Positions 24,417-34,672 of a DNA stretch of 64,000 bases are shown piece after piece. A model generated the notes under the pieces. That model searched no databases and was not told the DNA's origin. It worked only from the letters and a program-made list of their open reading frames with translations. The stretch covers positions 18,041,352 to 18,105,351 of the forward strand of contig OY743171.1 in the NCBI GenBank assembly GCA_963555705.1, in the 5' to 3' direction. Numbering within the stretch: the first letter of the stretch is position 1; every line of letters starts with the position of its first letter. Source of the stretch: Ligustrum vulgare. Lineage: Eukaryota; Streptophyta; Magnoliopsida; Lamiales; Oleaceae. A program made the translations under genes and the position numbers.

Positions 24417-25248
24417 CGGTGAACTGTTAAACCGCTATGCGGTGGGAAAGTGAATATTAAACTGCTTTGCGGTGAAAATGTGGATTTTAACCTGGTTCCA
24501 AATAAGAATTTTTCACTGGTCTCTGATTGACTAGAAGATACATCAAGTGAGCTCATGCTGGAAATAAAGTAAAAGTCTTGAAATGTTTAAGTGAAAGTTT
24601 GAAAAGTTGGAAAGTTTCGGGAAGTAAAGTAAATGGGGATACATATTTCATATTGCTTTAAGCATTTCATGTCATAAGTATGCATCACTTGCATGAAGTT
24701 TGCGTACTGAGCTTTATCTCACTCCAATCCCTTCCCAATATTTTAGGTGATGAAAGCTAGATGAGACGAGGAGAGCATTTGGTGGCAGGCTCAGGCTATA
24801 CTCGCTTCAATTTTTTTTAAAATAAAGTCAAATTAGAATTTAATTAAGTTTATCATTAATTATTTCTTAATTCATTTATTTTATTGATAATTGTTTGGTT
24901 GGAGTTAGTTTGAATAAGTATTGGGATCGTATAATAGGTTAAATTACCTCTTGTTTCAATCGTTAAAGTTTATTTACTTGGAATTATATTGTTGAGAAGT
25001 TTGAGACTTATTAAAATGGTTTTGATGATGTTTGGGATTGAATGAGTTGAGATGTGTGTTTTAAAATGGTTTTGATGTCCCTCTACAGGTTAGCTATGTC
25101 TAATTTATAGAGGAGACTCTTCTGAAATCTCTGTAAACTTTTATGATAGAAAATGAAAATGTTGAGGTTTTAAATGATTTCTTTTCTACATTTAAGTAAA
25201 GAAAAGTTAACACGCCTAGGTTTAAGATTTTGAACTTAAGGTGTTACA

Positions 25249-25740
25249 GTTTCTTAACTTCTTCTTCATTAATTTTTACTTGTTTGTCCTTCTCTGGCCT
25301 TGTTAAATGAATCTCTGGAAATTGTGTCTTGTATTTTTCGATCTTGTAAAATAGACATGTATCATCATTTATAAAGTTCCTCACTTCCTCTGATGTGGCT
25401 AGCAGTATACAATCTGTAGTATTGTGAATTGCTCCACAATATTCACATGTTGGATTTGTTTGAATTGCCCGAAGGTCCCTAGTAATGATCGATTAGTTCA
25501 AAGCGCAAGTACTCATCATCCATGCGGAAAAAGTATTATATTCTAATATCAAGGTCATGTCCACCCATGTTTCCTTGATTTAGCATTTCTTCTATCACCA
25601 TCAACAATGTCACACATAAAAGCAAGAAGATCAAATGAAAAAAAGAAAATAATAATAACAACAACAACAACAACTAAAGGCAAACTAAATCTAAAAGCTA
25701 AGAATGCTAAAAATCAAAATAAATAAATAACAAGTTAAAA
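25249..25740 (-). pseudogene. Athila/Tat-type gag fragment (element J)
   Basis: On the minus strand a frame includes the knuckle CEYCGAIHNTTDC (25409-25450), then LLATSEEVRNFINDD. This Cys-Cys-His-Cys form, close to an Asp-type primer site and a gag start region, fits Ty3/gypsy Athila/Tat gag rather than Tekay. The fragment is cut at 25248 by F's LTR, so the rest of J would lie left of F. About 25560-25740 is AT-rich leader with no frame. Confidence 0.68.
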
Positions 25741-25748
25741 TAGTCCTC

Positions 25749-25767
25749 GTCGACAACTCCAAAAACT
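25749..25767 (-). promoter_or_regulatory. Degenerate primer-binding site, tRNA-Asp type
   Basis: The minus strand reads AGTTTTTGGAGTTGTCGAC next to the LTR end CCAACA at 25768. The family form in Athila/Tat elements is close to TTTTTGGCGCCGTTGCCGG; several CpG-derived changes are visible. It sets the orientation of the adjoining LTR. Confidence 0.62.
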
Positions 25768-26876
25768 TGTTGGCACGATATCGTAAGCAAGTAATAAAGT
25801 GAACTTTTGAATTCGGATTTTCAATCCCACGAGGACTATTTATTTGCTATTGCTTTAATTTGATTCAAAATATTCCTAAACTCAGCAAAAAACTAAATAA
25901 TAAAATAAATTGTAAGAAAATCCAAAAATGACAAAGAATTGAAAATTAATGAAATAAAAAATTCAATTAAATAAAAATTAAAATTAACATTAAAAAAATT
26001 AATGAAACAAGAACTAGAGTGGTGGGTTTTCGAACATTTAAATGAATATCAGGACTAACGATTTCAAAATAATGTTCTAGCTTAATTTCTCATCTCAAAT
26101 TGTTTTCTAAAATTGTATTTGGTTGAATTCACACATGTATTTAATTTACCTCTCTCGAGTTCAAATTAGGTCTATTTAACTAAGTCAACCATGTATCTCT
26201 AGAGAGGGTCAGAGTTCTTCTTAGTTAAATGCATAAAATCTCCTAGGAATTCATAAGTGACCACAAGTAACCACAAATTCATATCTCTATCTTTTCGTTG
26301 AAATTGCTATATTTTATTATGTGATCTAATTGTTAACTCACCTCTTAGATTATGAAAACAGCCATTAAATCATGAATTGGTGATCAAGAAGCTCAAGCAT
26401 TAAGAGCAATAATAAAATCAATACATAAACATCAAAACACCAACTTGATAATTAAAATTAAACTAAAAACATTAAATCTACATCGTCAATCCCGAATATT
26501 AAATTAGCTACTCATGTTCTTGGGAGAAAAAGCAATAAATAATGAAAGGAAAACCCGGAGTTTGAAGAATTGAAGAATTAGCATTGCCTCCTTGTACCAA
26601 GAATTCACCTCAGGCGTTACCTTTATTGTCCAGCCGTGCAGCCTCTTTCTATTTGTAAATCTCCCAGCCGTCTTGCCCAAAGCTGCTCCTTTAATTCCTC
26701 TAATTCAGCCCAATTAAACTCTCTCCCAGCCGGTTATCTTTTCTCCACACAATCCGCCACCTTTCTTTCATTCTTCTTGTTGTGCACAGTTGACCAACCA
26801 CTTCTCCAAGCAGCATCCTTTTATTTTTGTTGCCATGTTACATGTTAGTTGAATTTCTCATTCATATTTTCCAACA
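25768..26876 (-). mobile_element. LTR sequence: Athila/Tat-type 5' LTR of J, joined to or overlapping the 3' LTR start of copia K
   Basis: The left end (minus-strand 3' end, CGATATCGTGCCAACA) adjoins the Asp-type primer site, so it is J's 5' LTR. The right end (minus-strand start TGTTGGAAAATATGAATGAG) adjoins a copia-like polypurine tract GTGGGGGAT and resembles the start of the copia LTR at 45322. The two readings imply two LTRs meeting at an unresolved point, probably near 26830, or one 1.1 kb LTR with a coincidental neighbour. The frame at 26636-26848 has no domain. Confidence 0.6.
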
Positions 26877-27459
26877 ATCCCCCACATGAATGAAAAATAC
26901 AAGAGACACAAAACAAAAGACACAAATATTGGGTGATATAGTTCAATGGTTGAAACTTGCATAGGATAGGTAGGTATTACCCTTTGAAACTTCCCTTATC
27001 AAAGTATATTTACTTTACTAGCTGACCAGTAGATGCGATGTCCTTGAACCATTCTGCATTTTGTGTAAACGATGATATACCTCACACAGGATTCTTCCTT
27101 ACATAGCTCAGTTCTCATGGTTATGTTCGTTATGGCCATGAACATACACCTGGTTCCATGAGAGTTTCTAAGAATTTATCCCAACACAATTCCTTTAGAA
27201 GCAACCCTACTTCTCTCTCACATAGCTGATTTCTTAATTAAGAGTAGCCCGCTCTACTCTGCTCGGATTTTCGACGCATGAGAATAATTAAAAGCATAAT
27301 GCTTATCCTTCATCCTTACGGGTATCACTGTTACATCATAGGAATGGACAAGGGATGTTATCCCCCACAGTGATTCAATTAAGTCTTTACAATTAGATTC
27401 TCCCTTTGAACCTAGATATTGTGATCTATAGTCAACTAGGTTGGGTTTCCATTGTGTTA
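26877..27459 (-). mobile_element. 3' untranslated region and polypurine tract of copia element K
   Basis: Between the RNase H end and the LTR. The tract GTGGGGGAT (minus strand, 26877-26885) abuts the LTR. The rest is AT-rich with no reading frame, as usual for a copia 3' spacer. Confidence 0.65.
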
Positions 27460-28900
27460 ACTCATTCGTCCAAGGGCTTAAGTCTCATTCCTCTCGATGA
27501 CTTTGCAACTAACTCTCTATTTAACCATTTGGTTAGCGGATCCACGATGTTATCTTTTGACTTTACATAGTCAACAGTGATAACTCTAGTTGAGAGTAGT
27601 TGTCTTATGGTATTATGTTTGTGACATATATGTCTATATTTACCATTATACATATTGCTTTGGGCCCATCCAATTGCTGATTGAATATTGCAATGTATAC
27701 AAATTACTGGCACAAGCTTCGACCATCTAGGAATATCCTCTAAGAATTGGTGTAGCAATTCAGCCTCTTCACCACACTTGTCAAGGGCAATAACTCAGAT
27801 TCCATGGTAGATTTGGTTATAACTGTCTGTTTAGAGAATTTCTATGATATCGCTGCACCTCCCAATGTGAATACAATTTACTTATAGACTTTAAGTCTTT
27901 AATATCAGATATCTAGTTAGCATCGCTATGTCCTTCAATAATTACGGGATATCTGGTATAGTGTTGTCCATATATCTCAAATATCTTAGCACTCTTACTA
28001 TTTATTTCCAGTTCTCAAAATCTACTCAGATTTCTAACTTCATAGCTATATCTAGTCTTGTACAACTCATTTAGCACATAAGACTTTCGATTATTCTAGA
28101 GTACTCAACTTGAGAAATATCGTGGTCTCTATTTTTTGATAGATGTTGACTTGGGTCTATCGGGGTTCTAGCTATTGCAAAATCATCCTTGTTAAATTTC
28201 TCGAGAGTTTTGTCCACATAATGTGACTAGCTTAGAACAAGCCCATTTGAGATTTTAACTCCAAGGATAGCATCGGCTAAACCCATATCTTTCATGTTGA
28301 ATCTTGAGTTCAACATGTCTTTTGTGGATTTAATCATCTTATCATTATCGCCAATAATAAGCATATCACCAACTAAAGATATAAAGTGACATAGCCATTT
28401 TTAGTGTCTTTGATATACACACATTCGTCACGTTCATTGATTTTAAATCCACTTTCCATCATGGCATTATCAAATTTTCATGACATTACTTGATTGCTTG
28501 TTTCAAGCCATACAATAACTTCACTCACCAATTTACAGACTTTCTTTTCCTGCATTGATGATGAAAAACCCTGAGGTTGTTCTATGTAAATTTCTAAATC
28601 TCCATTTAGAAAAGAAGTTTTGACACCATTTGATATATTCCGAGATTGTACAACGCTGCAATCACTAATATCATCCTGATGGAAGTTATTCTTGTTACCA
28701 AAGAATACCTATCAAAGTTATCAAAGCCTTCTCCTTGCTTGTAATATTTAATTTCCAGTCTGACCTTGTACTTATCGATAATTCCATCTAATTTAATTTT
28801 CTTTTGAAAATCCATTTGTAGCCTAGTGGTTTGCTTCCTGCGAAACGATCCACTAGCTCCCAAGTATGATTTTTCAAATGGAATCTGTCTCACTTTTAAT
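27460..28900 (-). pseudogene. Ty1/copia reverse transcriptase and RNase H of element K (broken)
   Basis: Minus-strand copia polymerase in decay. The frame at 28893-28606 holds the RT start (RLQMDFQKKIKLDGIIDKYK, then YSLVTRITSIRMILVIAALY). Further on the strand keeps FLNGDLEIYIEQPQGF and a degenerate catalytic segment LLVGDMLIIGDNDKM in place of YVDD. The frame at 27758-27462 is the RNase H end (CIHCNIQSAIGWAQ, then KHNTIRQLL and VDPLTKWLNREL). Several frameshifts and stops lie between. The sequence resembles Tork-lineage copia by memory of the family, with moderate certainty. Confidence 0.88.
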
Positions 28901-29312
28901 GGCCTCCTTCCATTGAGGTCATTTTGAAGAGTTTATAGCTTCTTAGAAGCTTTGAGGTTCACTTTCTAGCATATGGGTCAGGGAATCAGGACCATAAGAT
29001 TTTATGTCCTTTCTCATTTGCTACGCCTTGAATCAACCTCAATTATTGGTCCTGATCATTCTCAAACATAGTCTCATATGTCCATTTAGAGGACTTCATT
29101 TCCTCTTTGGACTTTTACAAAAATAAATGTTCAAATAACGAAGCATTTCTCGATTATCGTGTTTTTGTGTATATCTTGAATTCTTAGATTCATACACAAT
29201 AAATCAATAAGCACTACTATCGTGCACATATCTAATGAAATTGTTATTAACAGTTTCCAAACCTATTTTCACCTTTTTGATGTAGGTATAGCCACTTCGG
29301 AAAGACGCCCCC
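28901..29312 (-). pseudogene. Copia integrase C-terminal spacer of element K
   Basis: On the minus strand, stretches such as RIQDIHKNTIIE correspond to the variable region after the copia integrase core that leads into RT. It is cut at 29312 by a solo LTR and resumes at 31712. Numerous stops make it non-coding. Confidence 0.7.
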
Positions 29313-30461
29313 TGTAGCGACCGAGAAATTTCTGAGTTTGTATTAAATAAATATTTTATTTGCTAAAAACTGTGTCGCTATAATTTAACCCATTATTTAA
29401 AGTTTAGGTACGTCGTCTAGCCAAGTTATGAAATTTTGAGCCAAAAATAATAAATTTTCAGTCCAACTTGATTTTACGTCCAAAATTCAAAATCTATTTT
29501 AAAGCCCAATTTTATTTATTCAAATTAAATTCCAGATAATCTTATTCAAAACATTTGAGTTTATCATTTTATTCAAATTTCAAATTTAAATTCACCATTT
29601 TATCTTGACAAATCATGATCATCATCCTATCCAATATTCACTCAACCAAGTCTATCACGAGAAATCTGTCTACGGTTACAATTCCAATTCAAACCAAAGA
29701 CTATCTGTCCAGCTATTTTTAATTCCCATTCGCGATCAGAATTTTCTCACGGCACAACCACAACAATTAGGTATATTTTTCAAAAAAAATTCTGTTTCAG
29801 ACTCATCCTTCATCTTCTTCATTAACGCGACACCCACCTCCGTTACCCAGTTTCTCAGCCTACTGCCAATCTCCATTACTGAGGCACTACCAATCACGAA
29901 CCCCCTAGAATCCAAAGCCAAACTGTAAACCACAGAACCCGGCCAAAATTGCAATCCAAACCAAATAGCCTACAGTCACCAGCTAGACCCACTCCATTAG
30001 GTAGAACCACCACATCCGCCACCAACCACCACGGCCAGCCTCCACTGAACCACCGCCTGTGAACTCCAAACCCCACTGAGAATGACAACCTGTTCCCAAA
30101 TTAAAACCAAGTATCAAATCACTTCATTTTCCAAACTACGATCCACCCCTCACCGAGACACCACCTCGACTGCACACCACATCCATCTCCCAAAGTTCCT
30201 CAAAAATCAAATCAAAAACCCAAATAGATAAACCCATAATCCTAAAAATCCATTATGTACCTCAATCACCGGTTCTTCGCTGAAAAACCCACTAGCACAG
30301 CCTCGGTTTGCCTCGGAACCACACCCAAACTCAACCCAAAATCCAATTTTTCTTGCATACCCTTGTACCCCACTTTCACTGCTTCACGCCAGTGGTATTA
30401 TCGCCGGCATTGCCACCAGCGATTGGTCTTGGAGCAGGGCCTCCACCCTCCTCATCGCTCT

Positions 30462-30464
<3 letters not shown>

Positions 30465-30517
<53 letters not shown>

Positions 30518-30541
30518 TTACATAGAGAGAGAAAGGAGAGT

Positions 30542-30590
<49 letters not shown>
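30465..30590. repeat. (CT)n and (TA)n microsatellites
   Basis: A long CT run (30465-30514) and a TA run (30544-30590) about 30 bp apart inside the solo LTR. Other alpha LTRs have a GA or short TA run at the comparable place, so length differs between copies. Confidence 0.95.
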
Positions 30591-30593
<3 letters not shown>

Positions 30594-31082
30594 TTGATGT
30601 TTTCAAAATTTACTCTTAGGTCCTCAGGTTCTTCTTTTTATTTTATTTGGTCCCAAAATCATGTTTTAAAATGTGTGTAGTTCAGCCTTAAGTTCTAAAC
30701 TCTTTATTCCAGTTACTGATTATTTTAAATAGCATTATATTCGAGTCCTTTAATTTTCAAAAAGCTCCATTTTAGTCCCAAGTTTTTAAAACTATCCATT
30801 TTAATCCCAAACTTTAGTTTTATTTTAAAACTTTAAATTTCAAGAGACTAATTTAAATTTTATTTTATTTTGGCTAGACGAGGCATATGGAGACCTAGAG
30901 AACTGATATATATTTTCTCGCTCAACCACACTCGTAAAGAATTAAGGTAGACTCGCCCCTATTAATTTGTTTACATTTTAATTACACGTAATTATATGCT
31001 TCATGTGACTTATGTGCATTATTTACATAAGATGAGACGAGAATTTATATTTCTTATGAAATATTTGTGTTATGAGCATGCC

Positions 31083-31230
31083 ATAACTTATATGCATTTT
31101 AATGCATGAGACGAGACGAGATTATGATTTTATTATGCTTGACATAACTTATATGCATTTTAATGCATGAGACGAGACAAGATTATGATTTTGTTATGCT
31201 TGACATAGCTTATGTGCATTTATTACATGA
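31083..31230 (+). repeat. About 64-bp tandem repeat in alpha LTR
   Basis: Three consecutive units of the form CATAACTTATATGCATTTTAA followed by TGCATGAGACGAGAC. Single or diverged versions occur in other alpha LTRs (inverted near 10010-10110, 14090-14180 and 42660-42770), so local unit number varies between copies. Confidence 0.7.
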
Positions 31231-31711
31231 GACGAGACTACCCACACCCTATGTTACGAAAGTCTAATATTATGAAGAAGTTGTCACTATATGATTGCAT
31301 GTTTATGTGTTCAATTTTTATGTAAATTTATTAATCGTCGATGAGTCTACTGAGTATTTCAATGAAATGCTCACCTCTTTTTAACAACAATTGCAGATGT
31401 CGGAGATGGAGGCGTATGATGGGCAGGCCGTGGTATAAATAATTGAAAAATCAAATTTTATTCTTGTTTCAGTTGAATGTTCCTAATTCGAGAAATTCTG
31501 AGATTTTGAACAGTTTGTTTTATTTGAAATGTTTTAGCAAATATTATTTCCGTAAATCGGAGAATATTTTAAATCTATCAGTTTTTGAATTTATTTAAAC
31601 ATATCTTGCCAATTAGAAATGTTATTTTATTCCGCTTAATACTATTTCAAAAATTAGACGAGACGATGATGTGACGAGTCGGGTGATTAGAAGCCTGGGC
31701 ATCACACCCCC

Positions 31712-32330
31712 ACATTTGTAAGTATTTCTAGGAAGGCTTCCTCCATTTCTATAACTCGTGGGGATATTATCTTTCCAAGCTGGAGGCATCTTTTTAATTA
31801 TGGAAGCCACTTAGAAAGTTTTACTCAGAGTCATCCTTTCGGCATGAATCTCACATGGAATCACTTTGACTGGTCAGAGTCTTTGAATTCACCATCATAT
31901 ATTCAAGGAAGCGGCAAACTTTCACAATTCCTTAGTCATTTTTACTATGTAGTACTCGTTGTACAATGAATCAGCCAAGCTATTCATGACATAATTCTGG
32001 CAAAGGATATCAGAATGCTTTCAAGCATCAATTGCACTGATTGCCTAAATGTCTCCTTCACCCTCTTGGAGTATTGGAGCATTCTTAGTGAAGAATCTCG
32101 CAAGATTCAAGGTGATCAAATAAAACATCATCTTCTGCATCCACCTCTTGAAATTCAACTCATTAAATTTCTCCAATTTTCCCAATGGTTAATCGGAACA
32201 CCCACAGCTGGGGCTTCAATTTGTGCCACTGTTTTGGTCACAACATGACTTAGCAATTGAGGGCCACAGTCTGAGCCACAATATAACTAGGCATAGCCAT
32301 AACTTGAGTAACAATAGGACTTGGCAATTT
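31712..32330 (-). pseudogene. Copia gag fused by deletion to integrase C-terminus (element K)
   Basis: The minus strand shows a copia (UBN2-type) gag: KRWMQKMMFYLITLNLARFF, then NYVMNSLADSLYNEYYIVK and MASIIKKMPPAWKD. Immediately after that it continues into RNTYKCGGV, which matches the integrase C-terminal YxxxWGC region and runs on at 29312 across the solo LTR. The gag knuckle, protease and integrase core are therefore deleted. Several stops confirm decay. The start near 32330 is approximate. Confidence 0.78.
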
Positions 32331-32738
32331 CACAAAACTTTAGCGACCAATTTTGAAGTAATACTTAATTTTGGTACTTAAAAGCGATTTGCAAAGCTTT
32401 AGTGGCCAATTAAAAAAATATTAAACTTCAGGGGCTAAATTGTAGAAATCCAAAATTACCAAGTCCCAACTTGAATAATTTATAAAATTTGGAACTTAAA
32501 TAATAAATTCCTTGATTTCTTGATTTCAAGGATTAGTTTTAATATTTCGATAAGATTTGAGGACCTCAGTGTGCAATAAACCATTAAAACCAAAATTGCA
32601 CAAGGAGTCCTCAAAATCTTCAAATTTTCAATCAAAGTTCCCTGCCTCAATAACTGATCCAGCTAGTTTTCAAACATTAACCCAGCCGTCGCCCCAAGTC
32701 CAACCAACAAGGCCGTAGCCCCTCGGAGACCTGAGTGC
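32331..32738. other. Unassigned AT-rich stretch with an inverted repeat
   Basis: Probably the 5' leader of copia K, but no LTR or primer site was recognised. It contains an imperfect 26-bp inverted repeat: arms 32552-32577 and 32595-32620 both read AAGATTT...GAGGAC...GTGCAAT with small differences and a 17-bp loop. No gene is visible. Confidence 0.4.
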
Positions 32739-32743
32739 GATGT

Positions 32744-34632
32744 TGTAACACCCCCAGTTCAAAATCTTAAACCTAGCCGTGTTAACTTTTCTCTAATTAA
32801 ATGCAGAAAAGAAATCATTTAAAACTTCAACCTTTTCATTTTCTATTATAAAATTTTACAAAATTTCGACAGAATCTCCTCTATAAGTTGGACATAGCCA
32901 ACCTGTAGAGGTACATCATAACCATTTTAAAACACAAATCCCAACTCATTCAATCTCATACATCATCAAGCCCATTTAAAAAGAATCCCAACCTCCTCAA
33001 CAATATAATTTCAAACAATAAACTTTAAAAAATGAAACAAGAGATAATTGAACCTCAATAATAAATGAATTAAAGAATAAATAATGAGAAATGGAAATAA
33101 ATTCTAATTTTATTTTATTTTAAAAGGGTTGAATCGGGTATAGCCTGAGCCTGCCACCAAATGCTCTCCTCATCTCATCTAGCTTTCATTACCTGAAATA
33201 TTGGGGGGATTGGGGTGAGGTAAAGCTCAGTAAGTAAACTTCAATGCATATTAGGAAGTTTTCTTACCTTTTACTCAAATTAAATTACAACATTACATAC
33301 CTTGACCTAGCTTTACAAAATTTCTCAATAAAATTCTAATTATCCATAATCAGAAAATTCTCAAACATTGTTGACAATTAAACCTAAAATTGAGGATTTA
33401 CCATTACAGGTCAACGTTATTAAAATTAACATTGCTAAAATCTGAAATTTGTAAATAATTTGTAAATAAATTCCTAAATCCAAATTTCACATTATAACTC
33501 AAACATCACCAAACAATTAACTAATTTCATAATCCCATCAAATCTAAATTCTGAAAATAAACTATACATATAAGTTATAATACTAAATTCCTACATTTCG
33601 AAGTCTAAAATTATTATGCACATTTACAGTTCACAAATTTCATAAATTTGAAAGTCTAAAATTTATGTATATATATAATATCAATATATACATACATGTA
33701 TTTAAATTACTCCAATCTGAAATTCGAAATTACAACTCAACATTAAATTTAAGACTCAAGTAAGCTAACTAAATTGAATTCTGAACACACACACAAAAAC
33801 TTCAATCTGAAAATAACCATTGTAAATCGGCATTTAAACCAAACAGTTAACTAATTTCTTGAATTAAAATTTTCGAAATCGGCACATTAATTTTCATATA
33901 TATATATATATATATAGCCCAAAAACTGAAATTAACAATTAAATTCAAATATAAACTTAAACCCAAGGTATGAAATATACAAGCATATACACATATTATG
34001 TGCTAAGAGTGTGTGTGTGTGTGTGTGTGTGTGTCGCGATTTCGGGTGTGCAAACCGCGTACAACTCTGTGACTGTGTGTTCGGGTGTGCGTGTGTGGTT
34101 CGCAGGAGAAAGAGGGTAGGGGGAGGGATTGGCTTACCGGTCTTGGTGGTCGACGTGGGTGGCACCGGGGATGTGTGGTTCAATTTATGTGTGAAGCGAG
34201 AGGAACCAGCGTGAGCAGGGCGTCGGACGAGTGAGAGAGAGAGAGTCGGGTCTAAGGGTAATTAGGTTAGGTTTAGGTATATTCTTTTGAAATTTTCAAA
34301 TTGGTCCCCCATTTCTCATGTACATAATTAAGCCTATAAGTTCTATTTACTCTCCAATTACTACCTAACCTTCCCCCAACTTTCAATTTAACCCAAATAA
34401 AATAGAAAAATTGCATGTTTAGGAAATAAGACAAATAATCACATAAAATTGCACGTAACAATTAATAAATTTTCTAATTGGTACATTGATCGAGACGACG
34501 TCCAAGTCATTTCACTACAAAGTAATTCAGCTTATAGACATTAAAATTATCAATTTAAAACGTATAATAACATTAACATAAATATTACGTGGAATTTTAA
34601 AAATGCACGTAAAAATGAAAAGTGGTATTACA
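32744..34632 (-). repeat. 3' LTR of element M, internally deleted
   Basis: 1,889 bp. Compared with M's other LTR and Q's LTRs it jumps from the segment with CAGTAAGTAAACTT (33225-33238) directly to AATGCATATTAGGAAG, skipping the hairpin block and about 0.8 kb more. From about 33240 to 34632 it parallels 39000-40418 closely. It has (TG)n at 34009-34034 and (TA)n at 33897-33916. Confidence 0.85.
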
Positions 34633-34672
34633 ATTCCTTACCCCCTAAAAAGAAATTTCATCCTCGAAATTA
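34633..34672 (-). promoter_or_regulatory. Polypurine tract region of element M
   Basis: The minus strand reads TTTCGAGGATGAAATTTCTT, then TTTAGGGGGTAAGGAAT, and then the LTR at 34632. It is the same block as in F and Q. Confidence 0.85.

Larger units (their letters stand above)
21470..25248 (+). mobile_element. Beta-type 3' LTR of element F
   Basis: Begins TGTAATACCATC and ends GGTGTTACA, 3,779 bp gross. It contains the 1,122-bp PIF/Harbinger-like insertion at 22672-23793, a 243-bp tandem duplication (23931-24416) and CCGCTTTGCGG-type hairpin motifs (about 24145-24475). Without the insertion it is about 2.65 kb, close to the 2.87-2.90 kb LTRs of Q. The GGGGACCGGCGTACCCGAAT block (24121-24140) recurs in Q's and M's LTRs. 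Microsatellites: (CA)n 22064-22124 and (AT)n 23020-23067, the latter within the insertion. It inserted into minus-strand Athila/Tat-type gag, but the 5' end of F is not in the window, so no target duplication can be paired. Confidence 0.87.
29313..31706 (+). mobile_element. Solo alpha-type Tekay LTR
   Basis: A 2,394-bp insertion starting TGTAGCGACCGAG and ending GGGCATCACA, flanked by CCCCC on each side (29308-29312, 31707-31711). No internal domain remains, so it is a solo LTR. It contains (CT)n at about 30465-30514, (TA)n at 30544-30590, and three roughly 64-bp tandem units (about 31080-31230) with TTAATGCATGAGACGAGAC. Frames at 29605-29928 and 30255-30680 are low-complexity chance frames. 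It splits K's integrase C-terminal region. Confidence 0.9.

Noticed and set aside
26636..26848. 70-residue frame with a hydrophobic C-terminal half
   Set aside because: It is located in LTR sequence at the J/K boundary, with no homologous domain and no supporting context.
30255..30680. 141-residue frame with long Ser-Leu and Tyr-Ile runs
   Set aside because: Produced by (CT)n and (TA)n microsatellites in a solo LTR.
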